From positions 63,467,622 through 63,531,621 of the forward strand of contig OY755038.1 in the NCBI GenBank assembly GCA_963576565.1: DNA of 64,000 nt. The letters are read 5' to 3'. The notes under the pieces were generated by a model, which worked only from the letters and a program-made list of their open reading frames with translations, was not told the DNA's origin and made no database searches. This DNA comes from Aspidapion aeneum. Its lineage: Eukaryota; Arthropoda; Insecta; Coleoptera; Brentidae. Both the position numbers and the translations under genes were made by a program. This document shows, piece after piece, positions 45,010-56,966 of the stretch. Numbering within the stretch: the first letter of the stretch is position 1; each line of letters starts with the position of its first letter.

Positions 45010-46640
45010 CACAATCAGGTGTTTAAAATGCAAAAAACGCGTGAGAAAAAAAAACATTGATTTTAAACGCTGCTAGAAAAAAACCCTTTATTTCATATAT
45101 GAAAACAAGGTTAATAGGTCATTCTCTAGTCATTTTTAGCAACGTTATAAAAAATAACGTTTATATCATATCAAAATAGTAATGTTTTTAAGTAGATTTT
45201 TATCAATGACAAAATCAGATTAGGTTCGCGCCTTTTCTACACAAAGTTTAAAACGCGATTTGCATGTGTTTTCTACCAAATATTATTGATATTTTACTAG
45301 AAGACCTATTGGCGACATTTTTCACTTCGACGAAACATATCCGGGAGTGCTTTGGCCTCTAAATTCAAAAACCCAGTTAATGAACTGTTCGATCCTTTAC
45401 GATCACGATGCATCAGTTATTAATCTGATAAAGACATTAATATTGTTTGAAAGTGTTTAATGTTGAAAAATCTTGTTTAGCTTTTAAAGAAAACATAATG
45501 TATGTATGTATAGAGATTTTGTCTTGCCTTGAGCGCCATCTTTTAAAATTGTCTTGAAGTGTTGTAGTCTTAAACTAGTAAACTTTTAGAACGTCCTTTC
45601 GCGTCACTTTTAAGTTAAAAAAAAGTTATTCAAAAAAACCTGACAAAAAAACGCAAAAACTTACTAGGTTTGAGACGTCTTAATCTAGTGGCATGTTAGA
45701 AGATTTTGTGGAGAACTTTCAAGTTTGAATTTGACACATTAAAATAAAAAAGATAAAGACATTATATACACAGCATCAGAAACTTCAGCAAAAATTACAT
45801 TTTTATAGCTTGATTTCTCCTTGTTTTTAAGCATGTAGATTTAACAAACCAAATATTACATGGTATGAGGTGGTTTTCTAGTAAAATACTTTGCCAATAT
45901 ATGGGCCCCTAAGCACACTAGGTAGTATAGTTATAGTGTACGTGTGAACTAATATAACTAAAAACTAAAATCTATTTTATTCAACTCCAGACTAAATTAC
46001 CTTTTGTTTGATACCACACAAGCCATGTTTTGACTTAAACTCCAATTTTTGAAATCTACCCCAACTCTTAAAAAAAACAAAAACTAAAATGTATTTTGTT
46101 AAACTCGGGACTCAATTACCTTTCGTTTGATATCACACACGCTATATTTTCACTTAAACTCTAATTTTTCAAAATATACACCCACCCTTATTATAAATAA
46201 ATTAAAATGTATTTTGTTTAACTCCAGACTCAATTACCTCTCGTTTGATATCACACACGCCATATTTTCCCATAAACTCTAATTTTTGAAATCTACCCCC
46301 ACCCTTTTATTTGGTTTGTGTTTGGTGGATTTTGTTCATTTTTAAATGGCACCATCTCGGCCCAAAACTCAGCCTAGGTACCAAATTTCAGTAAAATCGG
46401 CCAAGCGGTTTTTGAGTTATGCGCGTTGGGCGTTACAGACAGACAGACAGACATACAGACAGACAGACGGCGCAACAAAAAAGTTTCAAAATCATCTGAA
46501 ACGCAAAGATATATAAAAATTTTTGAAATCGGAGCAACTTTTTTTTTCTCGAAGAAATTAGGATCACCATAGCTCACACTACTATAGTATAGTATATGTG
46601 TGAGCTAAAATAACTTTATTATTTTTGTTCACAAAGATCT
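45010..46640 (+). repeat. Dispersed repeat G, copy B, interrupted by family H
   Basis: Matches 16285-17130 from AAAACGCGTGAGAAAAAAAA through ATTACATGGTATGAGGTGGT. It is then broken by family-H copy 3 and resumes as ACTTTATTATTTTTGTTCAC, corresponding to ACTTTGTTATTTTTGTTCAC at about 17131-17150 in copy A. Confidence 0.75.
45889..46606 (+). mobile_element. Family H hairpin-ended repeat, copy 3
   Basis: Left hairpin with an extra TACGT in its loop side, three internal units of about 107 bp, the AAGCGGTTTTTGAGTTATGC segment, a CAGA run at about 46436-46468, and the right hairpin (CTATAGTATAGTATATG loop). It is flanked on both sides by AAAATA (45883-45888 and 46607-46612) within repeat G copy B. 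The left AAAATA, however, is present at all five family-H copies. Confidence 0.8.
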
Positions 46641-47962
46641 TTGCTTTATATCGTGGGGCAAGTGAGTCATTTAAGAAACATGTGATTTGAGCAAAAAGTT
46701 AATATTTGGTTTCGTTTTAAAAGTAAGGATAATAAAACGTATAGTTAAATAAACGTTGTCTTATTTTTTAAAGTAAAAAATTAACTATACATCAATAAAT
46801 ATTAAGCTGTCTAACTAACCCCACTCTTCCTTATAATCCTTTTGATTTTTTTTTATTTCATTATTTTTTAATTTTAATATATCACTAAAATTTACTAAAA
46901 TGAGTTAACTGAAGTTAGAATTTGGATACAAAATAAGAGTTTTATTTGGCCATTAAACAATATAATTTGTCATTTGTTTTGAGTTTTACTACTGGTTTAC
47001 TAAGTTATGTCTCAATCACTTATTAAGCTAAAATATTTCCTTCTTGCGTTGTCTACTTAATTTATTTTCTCGTTAAATTTTATCTTTAGTATTTTCGATT
47101 ATTTTTGCAATATCACATAGTACTTAGTGTTTCTTACATTATTTAGCCTTAAGATATTATTTCTTTTCATTTCAACTTGTATTAGCATCATGGCTACAAA
47201 AGACAACAAAAACATTCCATTATAGACTTGTACGTGAGCAGAAAATTACCTAGAGAAAACGCCACAGATATGTGGAAAGGAGAAATAAAGTAAATTTTAG
47301 CTAGAAAAAATTATTTTTCTTAAACAAGCTTATTGCTAGTTGTGCGTAAAATGTCAGACCTTTGCACACTTCAGGTTAATAAAATTTTTGATTCAGGTTA
47401 ACATCCTGCGTGAAAAAAAGATTTTTAAAAAATATGTTATCTTTATACCTCTACATTAAATAATGATATTAGATATTTACATTGCTAGACCGGAAACGTA
47501 AACTTTACAGGTTGAAGGCAATTTACAGGGTGAGCCGCAGGCGAAGATTAATAACCTAGGAAGACCTGTAAAAATATTTTCCGGTCGTGTATCATACGCA
47601 TTCTTTAAAAACCGACATAAACCCCACAAATACCTGAAACTCATTTCCGTGGCCAAAATCTACCCGTGGAAACAGATTGATAACCTATCATCCAAAAAGT
47701 GATTTTTGCACTTTTAATGACCGTTTTTGGCCCTGGAAATACCTACATCAACGGATTTTTTGAACCCGAATTTATATTTTGCGCCAAAAAATAAAAATAA
47801 AAATCGGAATAAGATTATTGTAACTTTCCTCGTAATCAGGTACTATTTTCTATCCAAATATGCAGGCTAAGGTTTGAAAGTTATGATTTTTTATTTAATT
47901 AAATCGTTTGAAATATCTTAAATACTAAAGTCTTTGGAGCAATAAGTTTAATTTTCTTGTTA
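46641..47962. other. No recognised gene
   Basis: AT-rich. A small inverted pair (AGACCGGAAACG and TTTTCCGGTCGTG) brackets about 47490-47590. No coding similarity seen. Confidence 0.5.
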
Positions 47963-50773
47963 TGTAACGTGTCATTTTTACGTTTAAGGCAACGTTACAT
48001 ATTTGTTCATTTAGGTAAATAATCAAGGCTCTTCGACTCGTTTTTCTGTACACAAATTAAGGGTATTTTATAGAGCTAGGTTTGGAGGTTATATAGTGTC
48101 CAGGAAGTTACCTTAAAAAGGAGGCATTCCATCGAATTACTGTGGACACTGCGCACATCGCATTATCTGGACATCGTAATTGGAACTTGAGATCACAGGT
48201 TTCGGGAAAAATCACATAAAAACTTTCGATTGTTTTGTTTATCTGTAAAATTTCGTAATTTTCTTTGATGTTCATGAACATAAACAGCTGTTCTGCTGGG
48301 GCATGGCGGCGTTGCCGCATCACAAATGGTTTCAGTAACAGGAAGAAAACATTTAGATGAACATTTCATTCGCTTATGTTTATTTTCGAGTTTGATAAGG
48401 AGAAGATAAAATAAATACGAGTTAGGCACTTTTGTAAATGGGAGATAAACGAGGGATAAAAACCAGGACTAAAAGAATAAACAAAATCGTATTTTTATAT
48501 TATAATAAGTTAATAACTAACTCAGTCGGATTGAAGGGTTGTGTAGGGCTGGCTAGTGGTGAACAAACTTAACATCTGAGCACTCTTGTGCCGAGTTTAA
48601 GCACTAGTTCAATGTGTATTTTTAGGTTCAAGTTCAGAAACAACTTTATTAATGTAGAAATGTTTTACAAAAATGGCGTCAAACCATATGAAACTTAGAG
48701 AAAACATATATAAAGAGCAAAGGAAACTTTGACTAAAACTGTAACTAAAATACAACTAAATTCTACACTTAGAATAGCTTTACTCATATGGGAATTGGTT
48801 GAGTGTTCGAATATTCCTGGGTTTGATGCATGCTCTGATCTCCAGTAATTGATTTTACAGTTGATGGTTTCAATGCTGAGCTTCTTATAGTCCGGCTAGT
48901 TATTTTCCTCCTACTTGCTATGTTTGCAGGGGTCCGGTAGGCAAATGTTCGGTCTATGTATGGAGGGTGTCTCGATGTCCTTGTTATAAAAATTTCAACC
49001 GTGGAAATAGATCCGGCAACACCGCAATGTGCGTTTTACGTATTTTCTATATCGCCTTGGTCGATGCTGCCCCCTGTAGACCGGTACGGAAGTATTAATG
49101 TATTTCCTCATTGGTTAGTTTGAAAACCGCGGGTTTTTTTATCCAGGCTCGCAAACCGGATTTAGTGATTTTTCGGCGAGAGCGTTTTTTTTATAAATGG
49201 GTTCGCATCCTTATTTGAATTTAACCGGGAAAATTTGGTTGGTACTGTGTACTGTCCTTACCAAATCTAGAAACGATTTCCGGCAACTTCATTTTTTTTG
49301 TGTTCTCGACAAAGTGTCTTGTCTCTTTCCTAAAGAATTTTGGCTGGGCTGGTGGCCGTCTATTGGTGTCGCCATTGTTTTTGTGGTTATTGGCACTTAA
49401 TGGCACTGCAGTAGTAGCAGATTATACCAAAGACGGTATAACTGTGAGCCGTCATGTTTAGGCGAATCTTAAGTGACGCTCACACCCTCTGAGAGGGATT
49501 TAAGGCGGCCTACGCCGTTTCTACGGAAAGAGCAGTGCCCTGTCCAATCCATCACTGGGACAGTTGTGCTGGACGCTGGTGTGAAGCCGGGTGTAGCATT
49601 GTAACCCTGGGAAAGGGTTTTTACGCTCGGGCAAGGTTTCCACAACCTTTTCACGACCATGTGCTGCCCTAGTACCATGTGCTAAGGGATCTTCAGGGGA
49701 GGCGTCTGGGAACAACTCCAGGTTCACAAAACAAAACACCCTCTTATTTATCATATAATAATCCAGGACCAAGGTAGGAGCAAGCTTTAGATATAATTTT
49801 TTTTTACATATAACTTTCCATATAATTTTTTCAACTTTTGCATTCTTGTAAACGCAAGATAAGGTATGACGTCATGACCAAAATTTTGCGGCATAACTTC
49901 CATTTAAATTGTACTGTACCTCTGAAAGAGTTTGTTTCAACTTGGTTTCATCTTTATTTTTTTTATGGTAATTTTCCTTTTTTACCCCATATTCGAAATA
50001 CACAAGATGAACTAAATTTTTGTGTTATTTGTACAATCCCAATGACCAACTTTGCAGAGACAAAAGAGAGATGAGGTTATATTTTTTTAGCGGTTTCCTT
50101 ACATTGTTTTACCTCATGGGGAAGATCTCGGACTGGGTTGCTGTCTGTCTCATTCTACCTAACGTAGAATGATGACAGCAGATATTTGGTCTAGATCTCC
50201 CCTATGACGAAAAAATTTTGGAAGTATATTTTTTTTTACAATCATTTATATAACTGAGTCTCACACTACTGACTCAGATGTAGGTACACTATGACCTGTT
50301 AAAGGAGTCCATCTACCTGTAACGTGCCTCTAGTTTTGTCATCTTAATTCAATCTTTTACAATTTTATTTTGTCAATTTTTTTTTTTTTTTTTGGGTTTT
50401 TTAATTGGACAAGTACTCTGGAAGCCTCGGAAATAGGAAGAATTTCATTGTTTGGCTACAACGTTTGGGTTGAACTGTATTTTAATTAAGATCTTCTTTG
50501 TAAAACATTGATATTAAAACACTGTGGCGCTTAAAATTTTCTTATTTCTGAACCCCCCCCCCCTCTCCACTGTATAAAAGTTACCGGGCATATCAATGTT
50601 TTACCTAGCTGGAAAATACAGTTCTGCTTCCAGATATTTGTTTAATTACTCAGTAATTTTTCTTTAGTGTCACAAATTGGCACAGCGTTATTATTCTATT
50701 TACAGTGTCACAAAATGGCGGCAACGTATTTAGTTTGCCACTAATGTCACCCAACGCATTTTAATTGGCCACA
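47963..50773 (+). repeat. 5' LTR (3' limit inferred)
   Basis: Matches 61898-64000 up to about 50060, where the second copy leaves the window. I place the end at CA 50772-50773, two bases before a primer-binding-site-like TGGCGCC. It would then be 2.8 kb, unusually long. Small open frames (48108-48323, 49197-49400, 49469-49678) recur in the other LTR simply because it is a copy. Confidence 0.75.
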
Positions 50774-50775
50774 AT

Positions 50776-50790
50776 TGGCGCCTAACGTGA
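50776..50790 (+). other. Candidate tRNA primer-binding site
   Basis: TGGCGCCTAACGTGA starts with TGG two bases after the proposed LTR end and resembles retroelement primer sites of the TGGCGCCCAAC type. Similar words (TGGCACAGCG near 50679, TGGCGGCAACG near 50716) occur just upstream, so the exact junction is uncertain. Confidence 0.5.
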
Positions 50791-53700
50791 GTTTTTTGGC
50801 TAGTTTTTTTAACATCTGATGTAATTTTTTTGGTTTCTTGAATTTGGAAAAAAGAAAAAAGTTTTTTGAATTTTTTTTTGGAAATTTTTTTTTAATTTTT
50901 TTTTCTGTGTTACAGCTAAAGCCTTTCAGTGGCTGTCGGTGTTTTTGATACCCAATCACTTTTTTTAATAAAAAACAAGATTTTTCGTCATCGTTGGTTT
51001 TGATAACATTATTTAAACATTTTTTTTGTAATATTTAAGCGTTGATTTGGAATTCGTTTTGTTATTTTAGTAGTTCTCATAGTTTTTTATTAACTTATCT
51101 TTACAAGTTTTTCTTGGAAAATTAAAGATTCATTTTTATTTATTAAGGAAGAATAAGTGGATAAAAAGCATGGGAGTTTTTATTCAACAGCGTCCAAATC
51201 TTTAAATTCTTTAAAGTTTTTTTGTAGGAAAAAGCAATTTTTTTTTATTTTTTTAAGAAAAGTTAAAGTAATGTAAATTTACTTCAATTTTTTTTGTTGA
51301 TTTATAGGTGGATGGACCTCCAGACATGGTCTTTTTATGTTTTAAATATATGACATAGGTAGTGTGTTTTTTCTAACAATTTTTTTTTGCAGGTTCATTT
51401 ATTTATATGTTATTATTTCCTGCTTGTGATAAGATAGAAATTGTTTCAGCGATTATTTTTTAGTGCAGTCAATTTATTTAGGTCAACAAGTTATTTTTTT
51501 TGGTGATTTTAATTTTTTGTGGGATATCACCACTTGGAAGTTGGAATATTTTTACAGGGTTTCACACAAATTTTTCTTGGCTGGGTTGCTTTAAAGTAAA
51601 TATATAACAGCTGGTAATTTTATTTAGTTGAAAGTATAAATTAATGAAAACGAAAGAAAATGAATATGAGTTTATTTTGCTTTGTCATTTTCTTTTCTTG
51701 TTTTTGGTGGTAACTGTTGATGACAATTAAGATCTTACGTCACTCAGTTATATCGGGTCAGAGGAGGGTACTACTACTACATAGTGTCAGCTCGGAACTT
51801 TAGGGAACACAAGGCTAAAATTCCTAGAGCAACACATTGGTTGAACATCAATGCCAAAAGTCCAGTTAACATTTTTTTTGGGGTAATTTTTTTTAAGGAA
51901 AGTTTTTTTAGGTCTTGATTTTTGTTGTCTAGTTGTGTTTTCGTGACTGGTCAAATTTTTTTTGGTAGAAAATACAGCGTTGGGCTTTGGAGTGCATTTT
52001 TTTAAAAATGACCTACGGGTATTTCTATTAATTAAAGTTTTTCTGGTTCACAATTAATTTTTCTGTATTTTTTTTTCTGCGTTGAGGTCATAGCTTGGTC
52101 ATGGCCAATGGAGGGCAAACATTTTATGTTTATGATGCCTGCTCCGGATTGAATACAGAGAAAATGAATTTGAAGTCCAACTAGATATAATACCACAAAA
52201 GAAATGTTTAACTGAGACAGATATAGATATAAGTTTTGATTTTTTTTTAGCTCATTTGTAAAGTTCAGTAATTTTTTTAAGTAATGTCATTTTGAGGCCG
52301 TGAAATTGGTCAGTGAATTTAAGAGAAACTTTCAACTAGATATAAATGCTAGGCGGTGGTAATTGGTAAAAATATTTCAAAATTTTACTTTTTTTTAAAT
52401 GATTTAATTTTTTTTGAAAAGATTATTTTTTTCAGTAATAATAACTTCTCGAATTCTTGTTTTGGTCAAAACGGTTGGTATAGTGGTCGTAGTTTTAAAG
52501 GGTGACCAGATAGGTTATATATTTTTTTTTGGGGGACCAAACAGGAATTTCTTGAGTTACAACAAAAGGTGAACTTTTTTTGTCTTAGTTGATCAGGCAG
52601 GAATAAATAAATCTTTTACTTCCAAATCATAGTTTTAAATAACAAGATTTATTGGTTAGGTGTTTGGGTCTTATAATAAAAAAAACGTTTTGTTTTTGAG
52701 GATACTGGTTTGATATGGAATTATTTTTATTTCATGCCAAATGTTATTTGACGGCAGATATGCTAGTCTTCAGTTTTTTAGTTAGTTTGCATTTTAGGAC
52801 AGTGGCGTGTACTTAAAGGAGCCTTACATCTGCGCCCATTGTAACTCAACTTACAACTTACTTGCTTAGCTTTTTCACTTCATCTTCGTTTTGTTGCTTC
52901 CGAAATTAAAGCGTTATGTTGGATAACGATGGATGGTGTTAGACTAAGAAAGTACCTATTTAGGGATGAAGACTTGGAAGTTGTGGACAATTGGGAAATA
53001 ATTTTTTTTTATTTAATTTTTTTTTTAATTTTAAAATAATTTCACTGGTGACCTCAAATAATGAAGCAAATTTTTACAGGATGTTTCAAAATATCTTCAC
53101 CTTTCCTTTGAAATAAGATATTGTTTCGCCTGTGGGCGTTTAACTGTTATAAAATACATAAGGTCCAGATGGGATTGGAATGGAAATCACAAGTTTTTGG
53201 GTTTATTGACATTATACTTAGGAAATAGGGGAAATGTCTAATAAAAAGTTTGTTTGGTTTTAGGCCGAGTTTTGTTGAGTATAACAAAAGTTTATTTGGG
53301 GCCAGGAGTTTATTATGCTCTTTTAAAATTATTGTAATAGTTTTTGCCTTCTTGATTTTTGTTGTCTGGTTATTACGAAGGATTATTCCCAACTGTTTCA
53401 TTTCAAAATGTCATTTGGAGGTGATAGGGTCTCATTAGCCCTTGGACATTTGGTAATTTTTGCTTTGACTAATAGTTGCGGGAAGGGCCCAACTTAATTT
53501 TATATCTCGTGAACACCAGGAATAAGGATCTGAGAATGCATTAAGCAGTAAAAATTTTTTTATTAGATGTTGTGTGTACATAAACTCGAGTACGCAGATT
53601 TAGTTTTACAACGGTCTTATAGTTGGACCTTGGAATTGTTTTCATGGTTGGATTTCTGAAAGTGCACACAAGATAATTCTTTACGGGGTTGAGTGCAAAG

Positions 53701-54141
53701 TTTGAAACTTAGGTTCACATTATTATAGTGATACAGTAAATAAGTACTAACGTTGCTTATTTCCTTAAGTAATAATTTTAAACAAATACACTAACATCGT
53801 TTGTTTTTTGGAACATAAATATTTTTTTTTTCTTTTCCTAAACTGATTGTTTTTTTTGCAATTACGATTTTTTATACCTTATGATTTTTCAGTAAATTTA
53901 ATTAATTTTTCTAGCTCATTCACTTTTCACATTCACACAGTTTTGGGAGAGGAAAGGGAATCTACAACTGTTTTTTTAAAGGAAAAGAACAAAACTGTTG
54001 CATGACATAACTCTCTTAAGATTTTTCTAGTGCTAATTTTATTTTAATTCTTTTAAAATCGTTAATAGGAGCTGCAACCCCATCTAAACATTTTAAATTT
54101 TTTTGTGAAAATATTTTTTAAATAATTTTTTTTTTAATATT

Positions 54142-54277
54142 AGCTCACACATATACTATACTATAGTAGTGTGAGCTATGGTGATCCTAATTTTTTCGAG
54201 AAAAAAAAAGTTGCTCCGATTTCAAAAATTTTTATATATCTTTGCGTTTCAGATGATTTTGAAACTGTCTGTCTGTA

Positions 54278-54324
<47 letters not shown>

Positions 54325-54881
54325 ATGTCTGTAACGACCAACGCGCATAACTCAAAAACCGCCTGGCCGATTTTAATGAAATTTGGTACCTAGGCTGGGT
54401 CTTGGGTCGAGATGGTCCCATTTAAAACTGAACAAAATCCACAAACAGAAACCAAATAAAAGGGTGGGGGTAGATTTCAAAAATTAGAGTTTATGTGAAA
54501 ATATGGCGTGTGTGATACCAAACGAAAGGTAATTGAGTCTGCAGTTAAACAAAATACATTTTAATTTATTTAAAAAAAAAGGGTGGGGGTATATTTTAAA
54601 AATTAGAGTTTAAGTGAAAATATGGCGTGTGTGATATTAAACGAAAGGTAATTGAGTCCGGAGTTTAACAAAATACATTTTAGTTTTTTGTTTTTTTTAA
54701 GGGTGGGGGTAGATTTCAAAAATTTGAGTTTAAGTCAAAACATGGCTTGTGTGGTATCAAACAAAAGGTAATTTAGTCTGGAATTAAATAAAATATATTT
54801 CAGTTTTTAGTTATATTAGCTCACACGTACACTATAACTATAGTACCTAGTGTGAGCTTAGGGGCCCATATATTGGCAGAG
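54142..54881 (-). mobile_element. Family H hairpin-ended repeat, copy 4
   Basis: Reverse orientation, inside the Gypsy leader. The right-end hairpin is at 54142-54178, a CTGT run at about 54266-54330, three internal units, and the left-end hairpin before CTTAGGGGCCCATATATTGG. The usual AAAATA (as TATTTT) follows. Confidence 0.8.
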
Positions 54882-55063
54882 TATTTTTTTTAAGGAAGGA
54901 AACTTGATTTTCTTGTTGGAAAATTTTCTTTTTGGTGCATGGTAGTACCTTGCCCTACAATGGTTTTACCAGTTTATTCAAATATTTTTTTTTCTGAATT
55001 AAAATATAATTTCATTTCGAAACCTCGCGTTTTAACAACCTATCATCATTTGTTTTAATTTTT

Positions 55064-55201
55064 AGCTCACACATATACTATACTATAGTAGTGTGAGCTA
55101 TGGTGATCCTAATTTTTTCGAGAAAAAAAAAGTTGCTCCGATTTCAAAAAATTTTATATATCTTTGCGTTTCAGATGATTTTGAAACTTTTTTGTTGCGC
55201 C

Positions 55202-55239
<38 letters not shown>

Positions 55240-55819
55240 ATGTCTGTCTGTGTGTCTGTATGTCTGTCTGTAACGACCAACGCGCATAACTCAAAAACCG
55301 CTTGGCCGATTTCAATGAAATTTGGTACCTAGGCTGGGTCTTGGGTCGAGATGGTCCCATTTAAAAATGAACAAAATCCACCGAACACAAACCAAATAAA
55401 AGGGTGGGGGGAAATTTCAAAAATTAGAGTTTATGTGAAAATATGGCGTGTGTGATATTAAACGAAAGGTAATTGAGTCTGCAGTTAAACAAAATAAATT
55501 TTAATTTATTAAAAAAAAAGGGTGGGGGTATATTTTAAAAATTAGAGTTTAAGTGAAAATATGGCGTGTTTGATATCAAACGAAAGGTAATTGAGTCCGG
55601 AGTTTAACAAAATACATTTTAGTTTTTGTTTTTTTTAAGGGTGGGGGTAGATTTCAAAAATTTGAGTTTAAGTCAAAACATGGCTTGTGTGGTATCAAAC
55701 AAAAGGTAATTTAGTCTGGAGTTGAATAAGATATATTTCAATTTTTAGTTATATTAGCTCACACGTACACTATAACTATAGTACCTAGTGTGAGCTTAGG
55801 GGCCCATATATTGGCAGAG
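55064..55819 (-). mobile_element. Family H hairpin-ended repeat, copy 5
   Basis: Same orientation as copy 4 and closely similar, about 180 bp further on. It keeps the TTTTGTTGCGCCGTC segment before the CTGT run (55201-55270), which copy 4 has lost. Confidence 0.8.
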
Positions 55820-56966
55820 TATTTTTCTCCCTACTCCAAACCGGGGTAGAATAATATTTTGAAAATTTTAGTGAGCCACTAATTAATTTTTTTTGATTAT
55901 TAGGCTACTGTGGTCGACACCAAAAATTTTAAAAAAATTTTTTGGACACCTTTCGGTACGATCCCCATGGTTCGCATCAATTTAGTTTAAGTTTTGGGAA
56001 TTTCATTTTAATGATTATTAGAGAGTTGCAGTCCTAGCAAGACGTTATTTGTAAATTTTTTAATACCATCGGTAATTTTTTTTTAAAAAAAGATTTTTAA
56101 TTACACACAACATCCTTACAAGTCTAATTCGACGCAATTTTAGCGAGCGGATTTTTTTTTAATTGAGCATATTTTACGATTTCTATAACATGAACATCTG
56201 TTCCGATGATTATTGCGTTCACTTATATATTAAGGGATGATGTTGCCTTAAGCAATGCATGGTTCGTGTAACCTCAGGATAGGTAAGCAGGTTAAAGTGG
56301 GTTTTGATTTAATCTTTTGAGAAAAATCATTGTATACGGCAATTTGGGTTTTTTTTTTGAGAAGTTTAGTTGTGGAGCCGTTCTGCAATAGCAGGAGTAT
56401 ACCCTAGTATTAACTGTGTACAACAGCTTTGGGATTTTATTGTTATAGGTAGTCTGTTGTACATTCCATTTAGGGATAAATTTACCTATTCAGTTGCTGA
56501 GGTAAACAAACATCACTTAACTTTAATTTTAATCCAGTTCAGCTAGGATAAGCGCAATTATTTTTTTTTTTGGTTTTACTCACGCAGGAGTGGAACATAA
56601 GACCTGAATACCTGCCAAAGCACTTGTCTCTCTTTTATTTTTAATTTTTTTTTTATGGCTACTTGTTAATTCTAATTTATATTCTAACGTCATAGTTGGT
56701 TGTACAAATACTTAATATAAACTATGATTACATTTTTAAATGCAAATAAATTTTATTTTCTTACTGCTCCGGTGTTTGTCGGTTTTGTTCGCGTCTGCCC
56801 GTATTTAAGTTTTATATTTTCTACATTTGTAAGAAAATTTATAGTGATTTTCACTAGTGAATTTAAAGTGAACTTTGTGTTTGTTATTGCGTGGTTTAAT
56901 TTTTATAATTGGGAGGTATAATTAACAGTTTTAATTAAAGTTTAAAGTTTGAATATAAAAGGCACC

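Larger units (their letters stand above)
50791..56966 (+). other. T-rich 5' leader of the Gypsy element
   Basis: About 6.2 kb, or 4.7 kb without the two family-H copies, lies between the candidate primer site and the gag ATG. The plus strand is markedly T-rich with many runs of 7-12 T, and no coding similarity is visible. Several runs end in acceptor-like sequences (CTGTGTTACAG near 50907, TTTTTTTTTGCAG near 51391), so splicing of the leader is conceivable. Confidence 0.6.

Noticed and set aside
49197..49400. 67-codon frame conserved at 63104-63307
   Set aside because: Conservation is explained by the two LTRs being copies of each other; no domain is recognised.
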